Of a stretch of 64,000 nucleotides of DNA, positions 49,301 to 59,755 are shown piece after piece; the first letter of the stretch is position 1; every line of letters starts with the position of its first letter. The stretch covers positions 321,115,038-321,179,037 of the forward strand of contig OY992536.1 in the NCBI GenBank assembly GCA_963921195.1. The letters are read 5' to 3'. The translations under genes and the position numbers were made by a program. The notes beneath the pieces are model-generated. The model ran no database searches. It had not been told where the DNA came from and worked only from the letters and a program-made list of their open reading frames with translations. The stretch comes from Pegoplata infirma. Taxonomy: Eukaryota; Arthropoda; Insecta; Diptera; Anthomyiidae.

Positions 49301-49650
49301 CGGAACCGTCCTCCAGATCCAAATGCATCCCATACCATAACGGATTCGCAACTGTGGTTTTGCAAATAGCACGTTTGACGCGGATGTCCTAAATCTCTCC
49401 AATATTGGTATTGACCATCAGTGACATCGAAACTAAACTTTTTTTGTCACTAAATATGACCAAAAAAAGTTAAATTAAGACGGCGCTGATGGTCACCACT
49501 TCTCTTGTAGAGATTTGAGACATCTCCGCCAAACGTGATATTTGTAAAACCCCAGTTGCGAATCCGTCATGGCATGGGATGCATTTGGATCATGAGGAAG
49601 GGTTTGAATATGATTTGGTTCCAATAAAAATAATGCAAAAATATATTTTT

Positions 49651-49900
49651 ACTTGTTGGAGACCATTTAATAAACTTTGCTACCGAACTGTATGGAGATA
49701 ATTGGACATTCTCACATGATAACGCTCTAATCCATTTAACTCGTTTGACAAAAAACTTGCTAAATGCGCATAACATACCAGTATTAAAATGGCCAGCCAT
49801 TAGTCCCGACCTACAAACAATTAAATTCCACTTTAGGACCCTTTCTGCCAAGGTCATTTCAAAGTCAAGACCATTAAAGGACTTTAAATTCAAATACTGA
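49651..49900 (+). pseudogene. Tc1-like transposase C-terminal fragment (right arm)
   Basis: Reads LYGDNWTFSHDNALIHLTRL, then VLKWPAISPDL. In Tc1 transposases the segment W-F-x-x-D-N-x-x-x-H holds the second aspartate of the DDE triad, and WP-x-x-SPDLNPIE marks the third acidic region. Here the third position is changed (DLQTIK), so the catalytic acid and the context are lost. Frames upstream of 49650 are broken and the N-terminal DNA-binding part is missing. Confidence 0.75.
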
Positions 49901-50300
49901 CAAAACGGGGGACAAGGGGTATTGGTACATTAAAAACCTTGGTGGGTTTTATGCCTCCTAGGCTTAAAAAAGTTTAAATATACAAGGCGAACACAAATTT
50001 TCACAAAATACTTAATTACATTGCAAATCAAAAAGAATATATACGAATTTTCTTTTATGCACATATAATTATTTTCTATAGAAAATATATGAAGTATATC
50101 CTTTTTCGTTATTTACTGTTTTAAAAATTAAAGTATAAAATTAAAATGTTTATGATTTTAATGCTTATATATAAACATAATAAAATATTAACCAAACATG
50201 AAAAAATAATTTTTTTTCTTTCCTATAACTCAATATAAAAAAATGCACATATAATTATTTGTCTTAGGTAGTTCGTTTTTGACAACTTTTTTCATTTTTC

Positions 50301-50596
50301 ATAAGTAAAAATTAACAATAAAAAAAAAAATAAAAATTTGTATTTTTTTTTACAAAAATTACAAAAAAAGCAATTTATTCAAAATAAACTATTCTTCAAA
50401 CAATTGTTATTTTTTAATAAAAATTAATCAGAATTTAAAATATTTCTAATCCGAAATTAAAATTTTTTTTCATCTTAGAAAATTTACTATCCTTAAAAGG
50501 GGCATTGTAAAGGGTATTCATGGATTCGGCCAGGTAAAATTTAACATTTCAATTTTTTTAAGTTTTGAACTCAAATATCGATTATCGCTACACTTT
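50301..50596. repeat. AT-rich sequence with a DINE-like 3' end fragment
   Basis: 50460-50560 resembles the end of the F1 repeat (AAATTTACTATCC...GGCATTG...GGATTCGGCCAGG). Confidence 0.5.
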
Positions 50597-51525
50597 GCAG
50601 TAGACTGGGTCGACCATAAAGGAGAAAAAAAAAGTTCCCATTGTGCGGGCTTAATTTTAAAGCTTACCTCGAAAAAGTTCCATAGCCAAAATATAAGATT
50701 TTTAGGTCGCGATTTGGTACCGCCGAAATCGTTATTTGTTCATAACTTTGTCATTTGATGTCCGATCGTTTTAAAAAAAATTTTTTTGAAAGTCCTCCGC
50801 GAGTACTAAATTTGACCCATATCTGGTTTTTACCTCTGAGCTCATCTTCGTGTCATGAGTGTTAGTTTCTCAGCTTTCTACCCACCTAAATGATTTTTAT
50901 TTTTCCATTAAATTATAGCACTAAAAAATTCATGAAATTCTTCCCTTGGAAGTATCCAGTTAAATTTATTAACAAAAAAGTTACATTTGATTTAAGATTT
51001 GCATATACAATATAAAGAAAATTAGAAAAAACACTTGTTATTATGCCTTTAAACTATATTTAATTTTTTTAGTTTGTATTTAAATACATACGAACAAGTG
51101 TTTTAAATCTTTTTCTATGGAAATTTAAAATTGAATGTAACTTTTTTGTTAATTAATTTAAGAGGGTACTTCTAAGGGAAGAATTTCATGAATTTTTTAA
51201 TGCTATAATTTAATGGAAAAATAAAAATCATTTAGGTGGGTAGAAAGCTGAGAAACTAACACTCATGACACGAAGATGAGCTCAGAGGTCAAAACCAGAT
51301 ATGGGTCAAATTTAGTACTCGCGGAGGACTTTCAAACAAATTTTTTTTTAAAACGATCGGACATCAAATGACAAAGTTATGAACAAATAACGATTTCGGC
51401 GGTACCAAATCGCGACCTAAAAATCTTATATTTTGGCTATGGAACTTTTTCGAGGTAAGCTTTAAAATTAAGCCCGCACAATGGGAACTTTTTTTTTCGA
51501 CCCGGTCTACTGTGCAGTAGTGAAA
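50597..51525. mobile_element. 0.93-kb fold-back element
   Basis: Arms of about 0.45 kb pair almost perfectly: GCAGTAGACTGGGTCGA at the left, TCGACCCGGTCTACTGTGCA at the right, centre near 51060. Landmarks such as GGTACCGCCGAAATCGTTAT and GAGCTCATCTTCGTGTCATG appear inverted in both arms. No coding content; the exact duplication is not resolved. Confidence 0.85.
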
Positions 51526-52080
51526 TAAACATTTTATATACTGCTATCAAAATCACATTCAAGTTTTTTCCAACTATGTATCATTTATAAGTTTTAACAT
51601 TTAGAAGAAGAAACTAAAATAAAAAATTGCTGTTAAAACCAAACATCTGTTACATATAGATATTGAAAATTATTTGGCAATTATTTGTTGTTCATTGTTG
51701 CTAAATTTCTTTTTGCAAAACAAGTCATCAATCATTATTTAAAATCACTGAAAATAATGTTGCTGCTATACTAAGTACTTAAAAAATTCAATGGCATTAA
51801 TTTTTTTTTTTTAAATAAGAGGAATAATAAACTAATAAAATAAACACATTTTAAGTATTCTTTTAAAATCAGGCAACCAAATAATAAATAATTTATTTAA
51901 AAAAAAATTAAATCAGAAAAATTTAGGAAAATAAAGATGAAAAGATCGGATAAATGTAAAAATTTTGAAGAATTATGAAATAGGGATATAAGGAATAAAA
52001 ATACATCAGAAACTCAGAAAAGTTATTAAAATTATTTTAATTAATAATTTAATTATTATAATAAAAGATCTTACCAAATA
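51526..52080. other. AT-rich sequence, no gene seen
   Basis: No element border or coding frame is recognised. Confidence 0.45.
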
Positions 52081-52144
52081 TGTTTTTAATCAGTCCATAT
52101 TTGGACGGAGAACACATTTTCGGCAATCACTGGTGTTGGATATT

Positions 52145-52710
52145 ATATGAGCTGTGTTCGCGAACTCAATAATTTGTACGAATTTGTACAAATTATTACG
52201 AAATTTGTCTAAAAGTCGTTCGCGTACTTTAAAAACCCAGTAACGAGAGAGAAAATGAGAGAAAAAAGTGACAGTTCTATTTTAGAAACTTGCAAGTTTT
52301 TACTGGATAAATTTTTGCCAGCAAAAATTATCAAGCACAAAAAAACATATGTTTTAAAAACGTATGACTATATTTTTGTAAACAAAATACAAAATATTCT
52401 GCAGTTACATTTTTGTGTATAAAATATGGTTAAATATCAAGGAATGAATAAACAAAATACATCCTAAAATTAAATTTCTTTTATTAACAAGTTAAAAAAT
52501 AAATACCATCAAACTAAAAATTTACAAATGAAGGCAACATTTTTTATAAGCTGATTTAAATCAGCAGTTTAACTAACTTGCAAATTTTTACGGATTTCTG
52601 TTCGCGTACTTTTTACAATTTTTCCTTTTTGAGAGCGATTTCTTTTTTACTCTCTAAATGTTTGTTGCTTGATAAGTTTTACTGGGAAAGTACGCAAACA
52701 GACTTATGGT
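52145..52710. repeat. Repeat with four GTTCGCG-type blocks, downstream of carbonic anhydrase
   Basis: TGTTCGCGAACTC (52153), GTCGTTCGCGTACTTT (52217), TGTTCGCGTACTTTT (52589) and the inverse AAAGTACGCAAACAGAC (52688) occur with CCCAGTAAC / TTACTGGG partners and GAGAGAAAA / ACTCTC pairs. The outer pair suggests a TIR element of about 0.55 kb. Confidence 0.55.
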
Positions 52711-52799
52711 CGGTCTTGACCGACTATAGTTTTCTCACTTGATTTAATTAGTTGTAATAAATTTAGCGCTGAATCATAAAAGCAAACTTTGCTTTTCAT

Positions 52800-52805
52800 T
52801 TTATT
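52800..52805 (-). promoter_or_regulatory. Poly(A) signal of the carbonic anhydrase gene
   Basis: AATAAA on the minus strand, about 58 bases after the stop codon, within AT-rich sequence. Position and match to the canonical hexamer support it as the cleavage/polyadenylation signal; other A-rich variants nearby could also serve. Confidence 0.6.
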
Positions 52806-52862
52806 TAGTATCAATACATTAACAATATAAAATATAAAATTTTGTAAATATTTTCCATTTTC

Positions 52863-53318
52863 TCATATATTATTACTTATGGGTGCTTCGATAAGTTCAT
52901 CATCAATGTATGGTTGTGGTTTCAAATTACTTACAGTTTCCCAAAATTCTGGTGAATTAATTATGGCTGAAATTAAATTACGTTTTTGACGGAAATACAC
53001 GTGTCGTGTACCCTTTGCTTGTAAGTTGCGATAATTATTTTCTAAAACTTCACCATGATTATCTGACAACAAACGAAAACGTAACATTTGCAAATGTGAG
53101 ATAGTTATCACTTCGGGAAAAACAATCCACGTGACGGCTTGTGAACAGGGTGGTGTAGTCAGTGAACCTTGATATGTATAAAATTCGGAGGTGGGCATGT
53201 CACCAAAGAGTTGTGACAATGTGAAATTGTCAATATCTGCTGTTTCACTAAATTCTTTTATATAAGACAAAGAATTTGTTATATTTTCTAAGCCAGCAAA
53301 GCTGCTAAGTTGAGTTGT
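52863..53318 (-). CDS. Alpha-carbonic anhydrase, last exon
   Basis: Encodes the final 151 codons and a TGA stop. The acceptor is TCTATTTTTAG at 53319-53329, phase 0. Joined to the exon at 61815-62201, the reading runs through the family core without a missing block. Seen here: YTYQGSLTTPPCSQ at 47-60, where Thr54/Thr55 match Thr199/200 of the active site, and AVTWIVFPEVITIS following. Cys58 directly after TTPP is the position of one half of the disulphide typical of secreted and membrane-bound alpha carbonic anhydrases, and sequons N-I-T (12-14) and N-F-T (31-33) also fit an extracellular enzyme; this location is inference because the signal peptide is not in the window. About 30 residues follow the conserved core; they are not a hydrophobic anchor. 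The next exon upstream lies 8.5 kb away across repeat-filled intron. Confidence 0.95.
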   Translation of the reverse strand, partial: TTQLSSFAGLENITNSLSYIKEFSETADIDNFTLSQLFGDMPTSEFYTYQGSLTTPPCSQAVTWIVFPEVITISHLQMLRFRLLSDNHGEVLENNYRNLQAKGTRHVYFRQKRNLISAIINSPEFWETVSNLKPQPYIDDELIEAPISNNI

Positions 53319-54734
53319 CTAAAAATAGAAAAAAAAAAAATATTATACTGAAATGGTATGAAAATGTGTGGCAATAAGTGATAACAGATTATATCGAATT
53401 TTTTTTTTTTTTTGAGATTTGTTAGAATTTTTGAAATGCGATATGTTCGTATTTATTTCACTTCAATCGTCTTTTTTTTTAAACGATAAATTTAAATAAG
53501 CTCCAATTACACTGTGCAACAAATTTAAGGTCATTTCAGTGTTGCTATAAGAAAAAATGAGAAAACCCTTCCTTCTAAATAATGTAGACTTACTAATTCG
53601 CCAGAAAAGTACAAAGCCGTTTTATAAAAAGTACCAAAATTTTACTTCTTTTAGTAAAAAAACAAATTCTTTGTTATAAAAAGCCCCAAAATTGTACTTT
53701 TTTATAAAAAGTACAAAAATAGAATTTTTAAAAATAAAATATTATTTTATAACAAACAGTACCAATAAAAATTATTTATAAAATGGATAAATATATAATT
53801 TTTTAAAAAATTATCAAAACTGTTCTTTTTAATAAAAAAAATACCAAAATAGTACTTTTTAATATTTTGAAAAAAAAAAAAACTATTTTAGTACTTGTTA
53901 CAAAGGCATTGTTTTGGTGCTTACAATAAAAACGAGTTATTTTAGTATTTTTTTAATTTTCAGTTTTTCATTTTTAATATCGGTCTGAGACCCCATAAGT
54001 TATATATGGGGCATTCCATGCCAAATCAGCCACTTTGAAAATTTTTTTTTTAGATTTTCCCAATTTGTTTACAGTTTTTAGTACCTTTCGAAAACTCCTT
54101 CGTGGTAAATTTTCAGATTTTTTTGATGACCCGTTTAAAAGAGATCAATTTTTAAAAATTGGTAGTTTGTTTCTTTACTCAAAATTCTTTTCCTCATAAC
54201 TTCTTCAATAATAGTTCAAATTTCAAATTTTTTTTACGTACTTTTCAAAAAAAAATCCCAAAAAATTCTTAAAAGCGCGCTAGTATGCGGTTTTTAAGTT
54301 TTAAAATTTAAATCTCATTTTTGAAAATGTTTGTACTCTTAAATTTTTTTGAAATTTTTTGGTGTAAAACTTCTATCGATTCTACAAATTCTACAATGGG
54401 GGTCGGTCTCACTAATGACCCCTCTCGGACGCACTATTGGAAGCTGATTAAATAAAACAAATTTACAAAAAATAAAAAAAATTGTATGGGGACCGCCTTA
54501 ACAGTTAAATATAGAGGGTAGCTGTGTTCAGAGAAAATCTTAAGACTAAAAAAATATTGAGGGTCGGTCATACATTTTGTTGGTCTAAGGGCACTATTAG
54601 GGCAGTTAGAGCGGTTGCACTGTGGGCCAGCATCCCTGAATTTTGGCCATAAATAGACCGCTTAACCTATATGTCAAAAAGGTATTGCATATGAGTGTTA
54701 AACGATCGCTGATCACGATTCTGGAAAAAAAATT

Positions 54735-55260
54735 TCAAAATTCAAAATGGCGGATCCAAAATGGCAGACATGATTTTTTAATTCTTTGTTTATTGTGTTT
54801 AAAATAATCATTATCGATGTATTTGGGATCGTTAATAACGAATATGAGCTCAGACTTTTAAAATCCAAAATGGTGGATCCAATATGGCGACAAATTTAAA
54901 TTTAAAATTGTTTATATGTTGTCTCTTTTGGCCAAAAACTTCGATTTTAATGGTTTTTCGGATTTTAAAACTGATTTTGGAATTAAAGATTTGAAATTCA
55001 AAATGGCGGATCCAATATGGCGAATATGCTTTTGCAATTCTTAGCTAATTGTACTTAAATTAGTAATTTTTTATGTATTTAGGGTCAGTAATTACGAATA
55101 TGAGCTCCGATTTTTTAAATTCAAAATGGCGGATCCAATATGGCGTCAAATAAAATATTAAGTTTTTTTCTATGTTGTCTGATTTTGATGGTTTTTGGAA
55201 TGCCAAATCTGATTTAAGAATCAAAATATTCAAAATAGCGGATCCAATATGGCGGACAAG
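54735..55260. repeat. Tandem ~125-bp repeats with AAAATGGCGGATCCAATATG
   Basis: The motif (variants) occurs near 54747, 54875, 55002, 55123 and 55228, and once more at 59081 after the nested insertion, each followed by GG-CG(A)CA and a TTATTG/ACGAATATGAGCTC block. It forms the left half of the Transib-like element. Confidence 0.85.
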
Positions 55261-56187
55261 ATATTTAAATTATTGATTAATGTTTCAAAATATCACTACA
55301 CTCAAAAAAAAACGTGGGTATTCAATACTAAAAATTTAGCTACGAGTACTAATGTTTTAGTCCAAAAGGACCTAGTGCAGGAATTGGTAATCAATACTAA
55401 AATTTCTTACTAATATCTAGTACATGAAAAATACTAAAAAAACAGTAAATATTACTGCAATTTACTACAATTTTAGTAAATACAATTACTAAAAAAATCA
55501 TAAATATTTAAAATGTTTGCCCTATTTAGTAAAAAAAAATACTAATTTTAGTAAATATAATTGCTAATTTTAGTTAACAAAATTACTACCTATATCAATT
55601 TTATAAATAAAAATCAGAAAAAAAATTATATATAAATGTTTTTTTATTTTAGTTCGGTTATAAGATATACTTAATTACATGTATTCTTAAGCTGCTTAAA
55701 AAATGTAGCGTTGAGTGTACCACGACTTCAGGCATTTGAAAAAATAAATGATTGATGTCACCATACCATTGAAGTATATTTTGTAAACGATTGCTAAAAA
55801 TATAAAAAAGAAATATTTTCTCAATACATGCTCAAATGTATGTACAAACATTTTACTACAGAGGGTGCTTTTTTTACTTACATTTTTTTGTAAACGTGTG
55901 TGTATCCAAAATATTCTTGAGTTTTTTTTCTTCCACAGCCATTGAAATGGAAAACGATTTAACAAAGAAACTGATGTAGTTTAATTATTAATGTCATTTT
56001 TTTTAATGTACATATTTAATTAAAAAACATATTTTTTTAATTAGTTTAACACCACACAATTTAATTAAATAAATTTAGAATATATTTTTTTAAAAACACT
56101 CCGTGACCGGGTAAGGCGTTGTTTCGGTTTTAATTCTTTTTCGCACTAAACAAACAGACAAATCAGTTGGTAGCACTGCAGTTAAAG

Positions 56188-56347
56188 ACAATAATCACAA
56201 TTGGAGCGGCAAGCGGTTTTTCGCAATTGTCCTCATAAAAATAGAATTGAATCTAGTTTGGCGGAAAAACGCGGCGGTTTTTTGTTTTAATACAAAACGT
56301 GTGTAAGCAGTTGCGGAAAAACGCTTCCCGCTCCAATTGTGATTATT
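56188..56347. mobile_element. 160-bp hairpin MITE
   Basis: ATAATCACAATTGGAGCGG pairs with CCGCTCCAATTGTGATTAT, continuing AGCGGTTTTTCGCAA / TTGCGGAAAAACGCT. The interior has GCGGAAAAACGCGGCGG. A second inverted pair (GCAGCAAGCAGCAGAC at about 56385 and GTCTGCTGCTTGCTG at 56563) lies just to the right and may be another element. Confidence 0.8.
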
Positions 56348-57218
56348 CTCAAATGCGAGAAAACGTGGTGTTCGCACACACTGCAGCAGCAAGCAGCAGA
56401 CGGCAAAAAATATAAATAACTGTGTTTAGTTATAAATTATAAATTTTTAAAATAAGTACTTTTTGTATTTGCAGCTTGGGGTATGCTTTTTTAATGTTAA
56501 GAAATAAAAAATGCGTAATTTTTGTGAAATTATAATTAAATAGAGTACTCTTAATTTTTTCTGTCTGCTGCTTGCTGTTGAATTGTGAAGAAGCATATGG
56601 CCGCTATTACAAACAGTGTTGCCATTACCAATATGAAAAAAAAACGCAAAAATCGTAGGAAAAGGGTAAAAATTTCCAAAAAAAATATCAGCGACAAGAA
56701 AAAAGAGAAAATTAAAAACAAAAAATTAAAATGTGTTTTTTAAGGTTAAAAGGATAAAAAGCTCAAAAAAACAATAATAAAAATATTTGTTTTTATCATA
56801 AATTAAATAAATAAGCTGATACAATCAGGAGTATAAATAATATTACATTTATATTACTTAAAAAACAATAAATTTAATACAAACTTTTTTATTACATTCC
56901 CAGTCTGCACAGTTTCGAGGCAACAATTTTTTCGAAGTTTTATCGACGGTTTTCCACAAAAATGATTCGAAGTCGATATTATATACAGTCGATATTTTAA
57001 CGTTTCTCGAACTCATATTTTTATTGAAAAATTAATCGACTTCGAAATGATTTCCGATCTACATTTTAGGAATTCTCGCATTTGTTGTTCCATCGAAAAA
57101 AAAAACCTTTTTTTTGATATAACATCGAGTTTTAGTTTTATTTAGTTTAACAAAAATTCCACAAATTTAAAAAAATTATATCTAACATCAGAACAATAAA
57201 AAAAAATATAAAAAAAAT

Positions 57219-57298
57219 CCGCGACCGGGGTTTGAACCACGGCCATAAAACTACAAAACATAACCTGCAGAACCTGCTAACCAACTAGGCCATATACA
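57219..57298 (-). other. tRNA-like pol III unit (left arm)
   Basis: Read leftward: TGGCCTAGTTGG fits the A box, GGTTCAAACCC the B box, with a T-arm CGTGGTTCAAACCCCGGTCG-like stem, then a T run. A longer variable stretch separates the boxes than in a plain tRNA. The isotype is not assigned. Confidence 0.55.
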
Positions 57299-57504
57299 AC
57301 TTGAAATTTGTTTGTACTAATATATATTTTGAAATAAAAATATTTTCAAATTATGAGAAGTATGTCAAAACAAAATAAAATGAATATAAAAACAGGGTAA
57401 TTCAAATAATAATAAAAAATATAATTTAAGGGCAATTCAAATAATAAAAAAAAAATTCAAATTTTAGTAAAAGTAATTTTAAAAAAGTACTTTTATGATC
57501 AAAC

Positions 57505-57575
57505 TTTGGTTGAAGGAGTAAGGCGTTCAACCAGTAAACTGGGAGTTCTGAGTTCAAATCTCAAGTGAGGCAGAT
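57505..57575 (+). other. tRNA-like pol III unit (right arm)
   Basis: GTTCAAATC fits the B box; the A box region TGGTTGAAGGAG is one base off. Diverges from the left unit, the same layout as at 18629-18970. Confidence 0.45.
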
Positions 57576-58052
57576 AAAAATAGAAATTAGTAAAAATTAA
57601 ATTTAAAGAATAAATAAATTAAATTAGTATAAATTAGTTAATTGTAAGTAAGTAGTAGTAAGTAATAAAATATTTTTTTTTTTTGTAATTTTTACCGTTT
57701 TTAAAACAATTAACTAAATTATTAGAAAACAAATGTATCGAAATTCATGAAATTTTCGATTAAAAATCGAATCGAATCCTGTACCAAAACTCGATTCTAT
57801 ATCACCTTGCATGCCACATAGGAAAACACGCTTTATATCGACATTATATCGAACTCGATATCGATGAAATTCTTAGAGAAACCGATTCTTTTTCGAATCG
57901 ATATCGACTCATTTTGCATACTGGGTTCAATCATAACGCCACAGATCTGTTTTAAGGAAATGTTTGGATATTTTATCAGTTTAATTTTTATGCATTTTAT
58001 GCAAAATTGTTTCAAAAAACAACAGTCATCAAATATTTTTAAAAATACGTAG

Positions 58053-58780
58053 TTGTAAAATTAGTAGTAGGGTATTAGATTAATATTTTTCATGTAGTTG
58101 TTGTTGTACAATCAAAGAAATGGAAAACTTTGTTGAAAATTAAAAAAAAAATATTTCACAATTTTTAGACTTATTCTATGAATAGGCCTGATGATTTTAT
58201 ATTTTTTTAACCCTAAATTAATATTTTTTTTTATCGCTTTTTGGCGCCTTTAACTTTATTCAAATTAGCGCTTTTTGAGTCATTTTTGGTTGCATCATTA
58301 GAAAAATACAACTCCATAACCAAAAAAATGTAAGTAGAAATTAGTAACCGATTATGGCCAATAGGCTAGGTTATAGAAAATGAAATAAATAAATACTAAA
58401 TACTAAAAAATAAAATAAGCCGACGATTGAGAAACCCACCGTCGGAGGGTTTTTCAATCGAGCCGGTTGTTTGTATGAGGCCACGGTCCAAACATGGACT
58501 GATTTTCCCAATTTCATTAGGTCTTGGGCTTAAGTTTCAAATTTCAGCAAAATCTATTGATAATATAAAAATCACAAATTTAAAAAAAAATGTCGCGAAA
58601 AAATGGAGTAATACCATAAATACCCTATTTTTTAAAACGCGTATTTAAAAAAACGGCAAGACCAAAAAAGCACCAGCAAATACCCGAAATTGTAACATAA
58701 TGGCAACACTGAATTCAAATTTAACGATTTTGCAAAAAAAATAGTTGGTAGCTTTGCTTGTAAACAAGCGCCCCCTTACG
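58053..58780. other. Unassigned part of the CACTCA-type element
   Basis: No gene. A frame near 58427-58648 has mixed composition without recognised motifs. Confidence 0.4.
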
Positions 58781-59395
58781 GAATAATTACTAACAAAAAT
58801 AAATTAAAAACTTATTAAATTACTGTATATTAGTACTTTTATGAACTAAAAATAGTGAAAAAATAGTAAAACAAACTACCAACAAAAATTACTCATAAAC
58901 AGTAAGAAATACTAATTTTAGCACTTTGAAGATACTAAAAAAACTACTGTAATACTGGTAATTGGTAACTTGTTAGTAGATATGGGTTACCAACGCACTT
59001 ACTAATTTTTTTACTGTAGAATTATTTTGAGTGTAGGAAATGATTGCACGACACGAATACGAACTCAGATTTTTTTTAAATCAAAATGGCGGATCCAAAA
59101 TTTAGGACATAGCTTTTTAAAAAAATGTACAATGTTTAAATTTCTAAGTTTTTATAAATCCCTCTTTTTGCTTTTATTAGAAGATTTTAATAAAATATTT
59201 CTCTTTTAAATGCGTCAAAAAGTTGATATATTCAGTGGCTCATTTAAGAGAGAATTTTTTTATTTCCAATAAGCATTTGCCATCCTAAATGTACAAATAA
59301 TGCTACAAGCTTACAATTTCGTAAAAAATATTAAAAATGCTATTGCCAAAATAAGCCCGCTTAAATGCGTTACCAGCTTTAATGTTTAGCACTAG

Positions 59396-59755
59396 AGATG
59401 GACGCTTGCCACGTGAATTACTCGTGATCGAAGGTGAGCGTGATTAAAATTTTTTTGTTCGTGAGTGATAAATGAGTGAGACAATTTTTTGCGTGAGTGA
59501 TTCGTAGTGAGTGCAATTTTTTTTGCGTGAGTCAAAACTATTTAATTGTATTGATTCAGTTTTTACAATTTTTTTCGTGTTTTAAATGTTTTGCGTGAGT
59601 TACGAGTGAGCGTGAGTCACACGTGAGTGGTGTTTTGTTTACTCACGTAAATAGTGAGTAAATGTGAGAAAAAAAACTGTTGAATAAATTATGTTTTTTT
59701 TTCGTGAGCGTGAGTCAACGTGAGTCAAAATTCACTCATGTGCCCATCAGCAGTT
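59396..59755. mobile_element. GTGAGT-rich element with GATGG(A/G)C ends
   Basis: Begins AGAGATGGACGCTTG and ends ATGTGCCCATCAG; between, GTGAGT/GTGAGC repeats (over fifteen, with CACGTGA and TGAGTCA motifs). The ends recall hAT-derived MITEs; no duplication is resolved. Confidence 0.5.

Larger units (their letters stand above)
48640..50268. mobile_element. Tc1-like element rearranged into a 1.6-kb palindrome
   Basis: Ends CCTAAGACAAATAATTATAT continuing GTGCA, perfectly inverted at the right, with TA at 48638-48639 and 50269-50270. The whole element is two inverted arms of about 0.8 kb meeting near 49440, each with a copy of the C-terminal transposase region. The two copies are diverged by many substitutions, so the rearrangement is old or joined two copies. 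Confidence 0.88.
46584..50300. mobile_element. F2 repeat split by two insertions
   Basis: Begins ACACCGTCCGACAGCC and follows the reference copy to TTTTACTA (47134); continues at 48606-48639 (GATTTAGTCTCTAGTTTCAA) and again after 50268 (GTTCGTTTTTGACAAC). Insertions: 47135-48603 and 48640-50268, each flanked by TA. Confidence 0.8.
56899..57925. mobile_element. CCCAGT-type TIR element carrying two tRNA-like units
   Basis: Ends CCCAGTCTGCACAG and the inverse of CCCAGTATGCAAAA, with TCGA-rich subterminal repeats (TCGAAGTCGATATT, TTCGAATCGATATCGA) on both sides. Two divergent tRNA-like units lie inside. The target duplication may be TT only. Confidence 0.65.
55299..59033. mobile_element. CACTCA-type element, TA-flanked, with nested MITEs
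   Basis: Ends CACTCAAAAAAAAACG and AATTATTTTGAGTG with TA at 55297-55298 and 59034-59035. Subterminal parts on both sides are dense in ACTAAA/TTTAGTA motifs (55330-55580 and 58780-59020). It carries the MITE 56188-56347 and the tRNA-like carrier 56899-57925. Confidence 0.7.
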
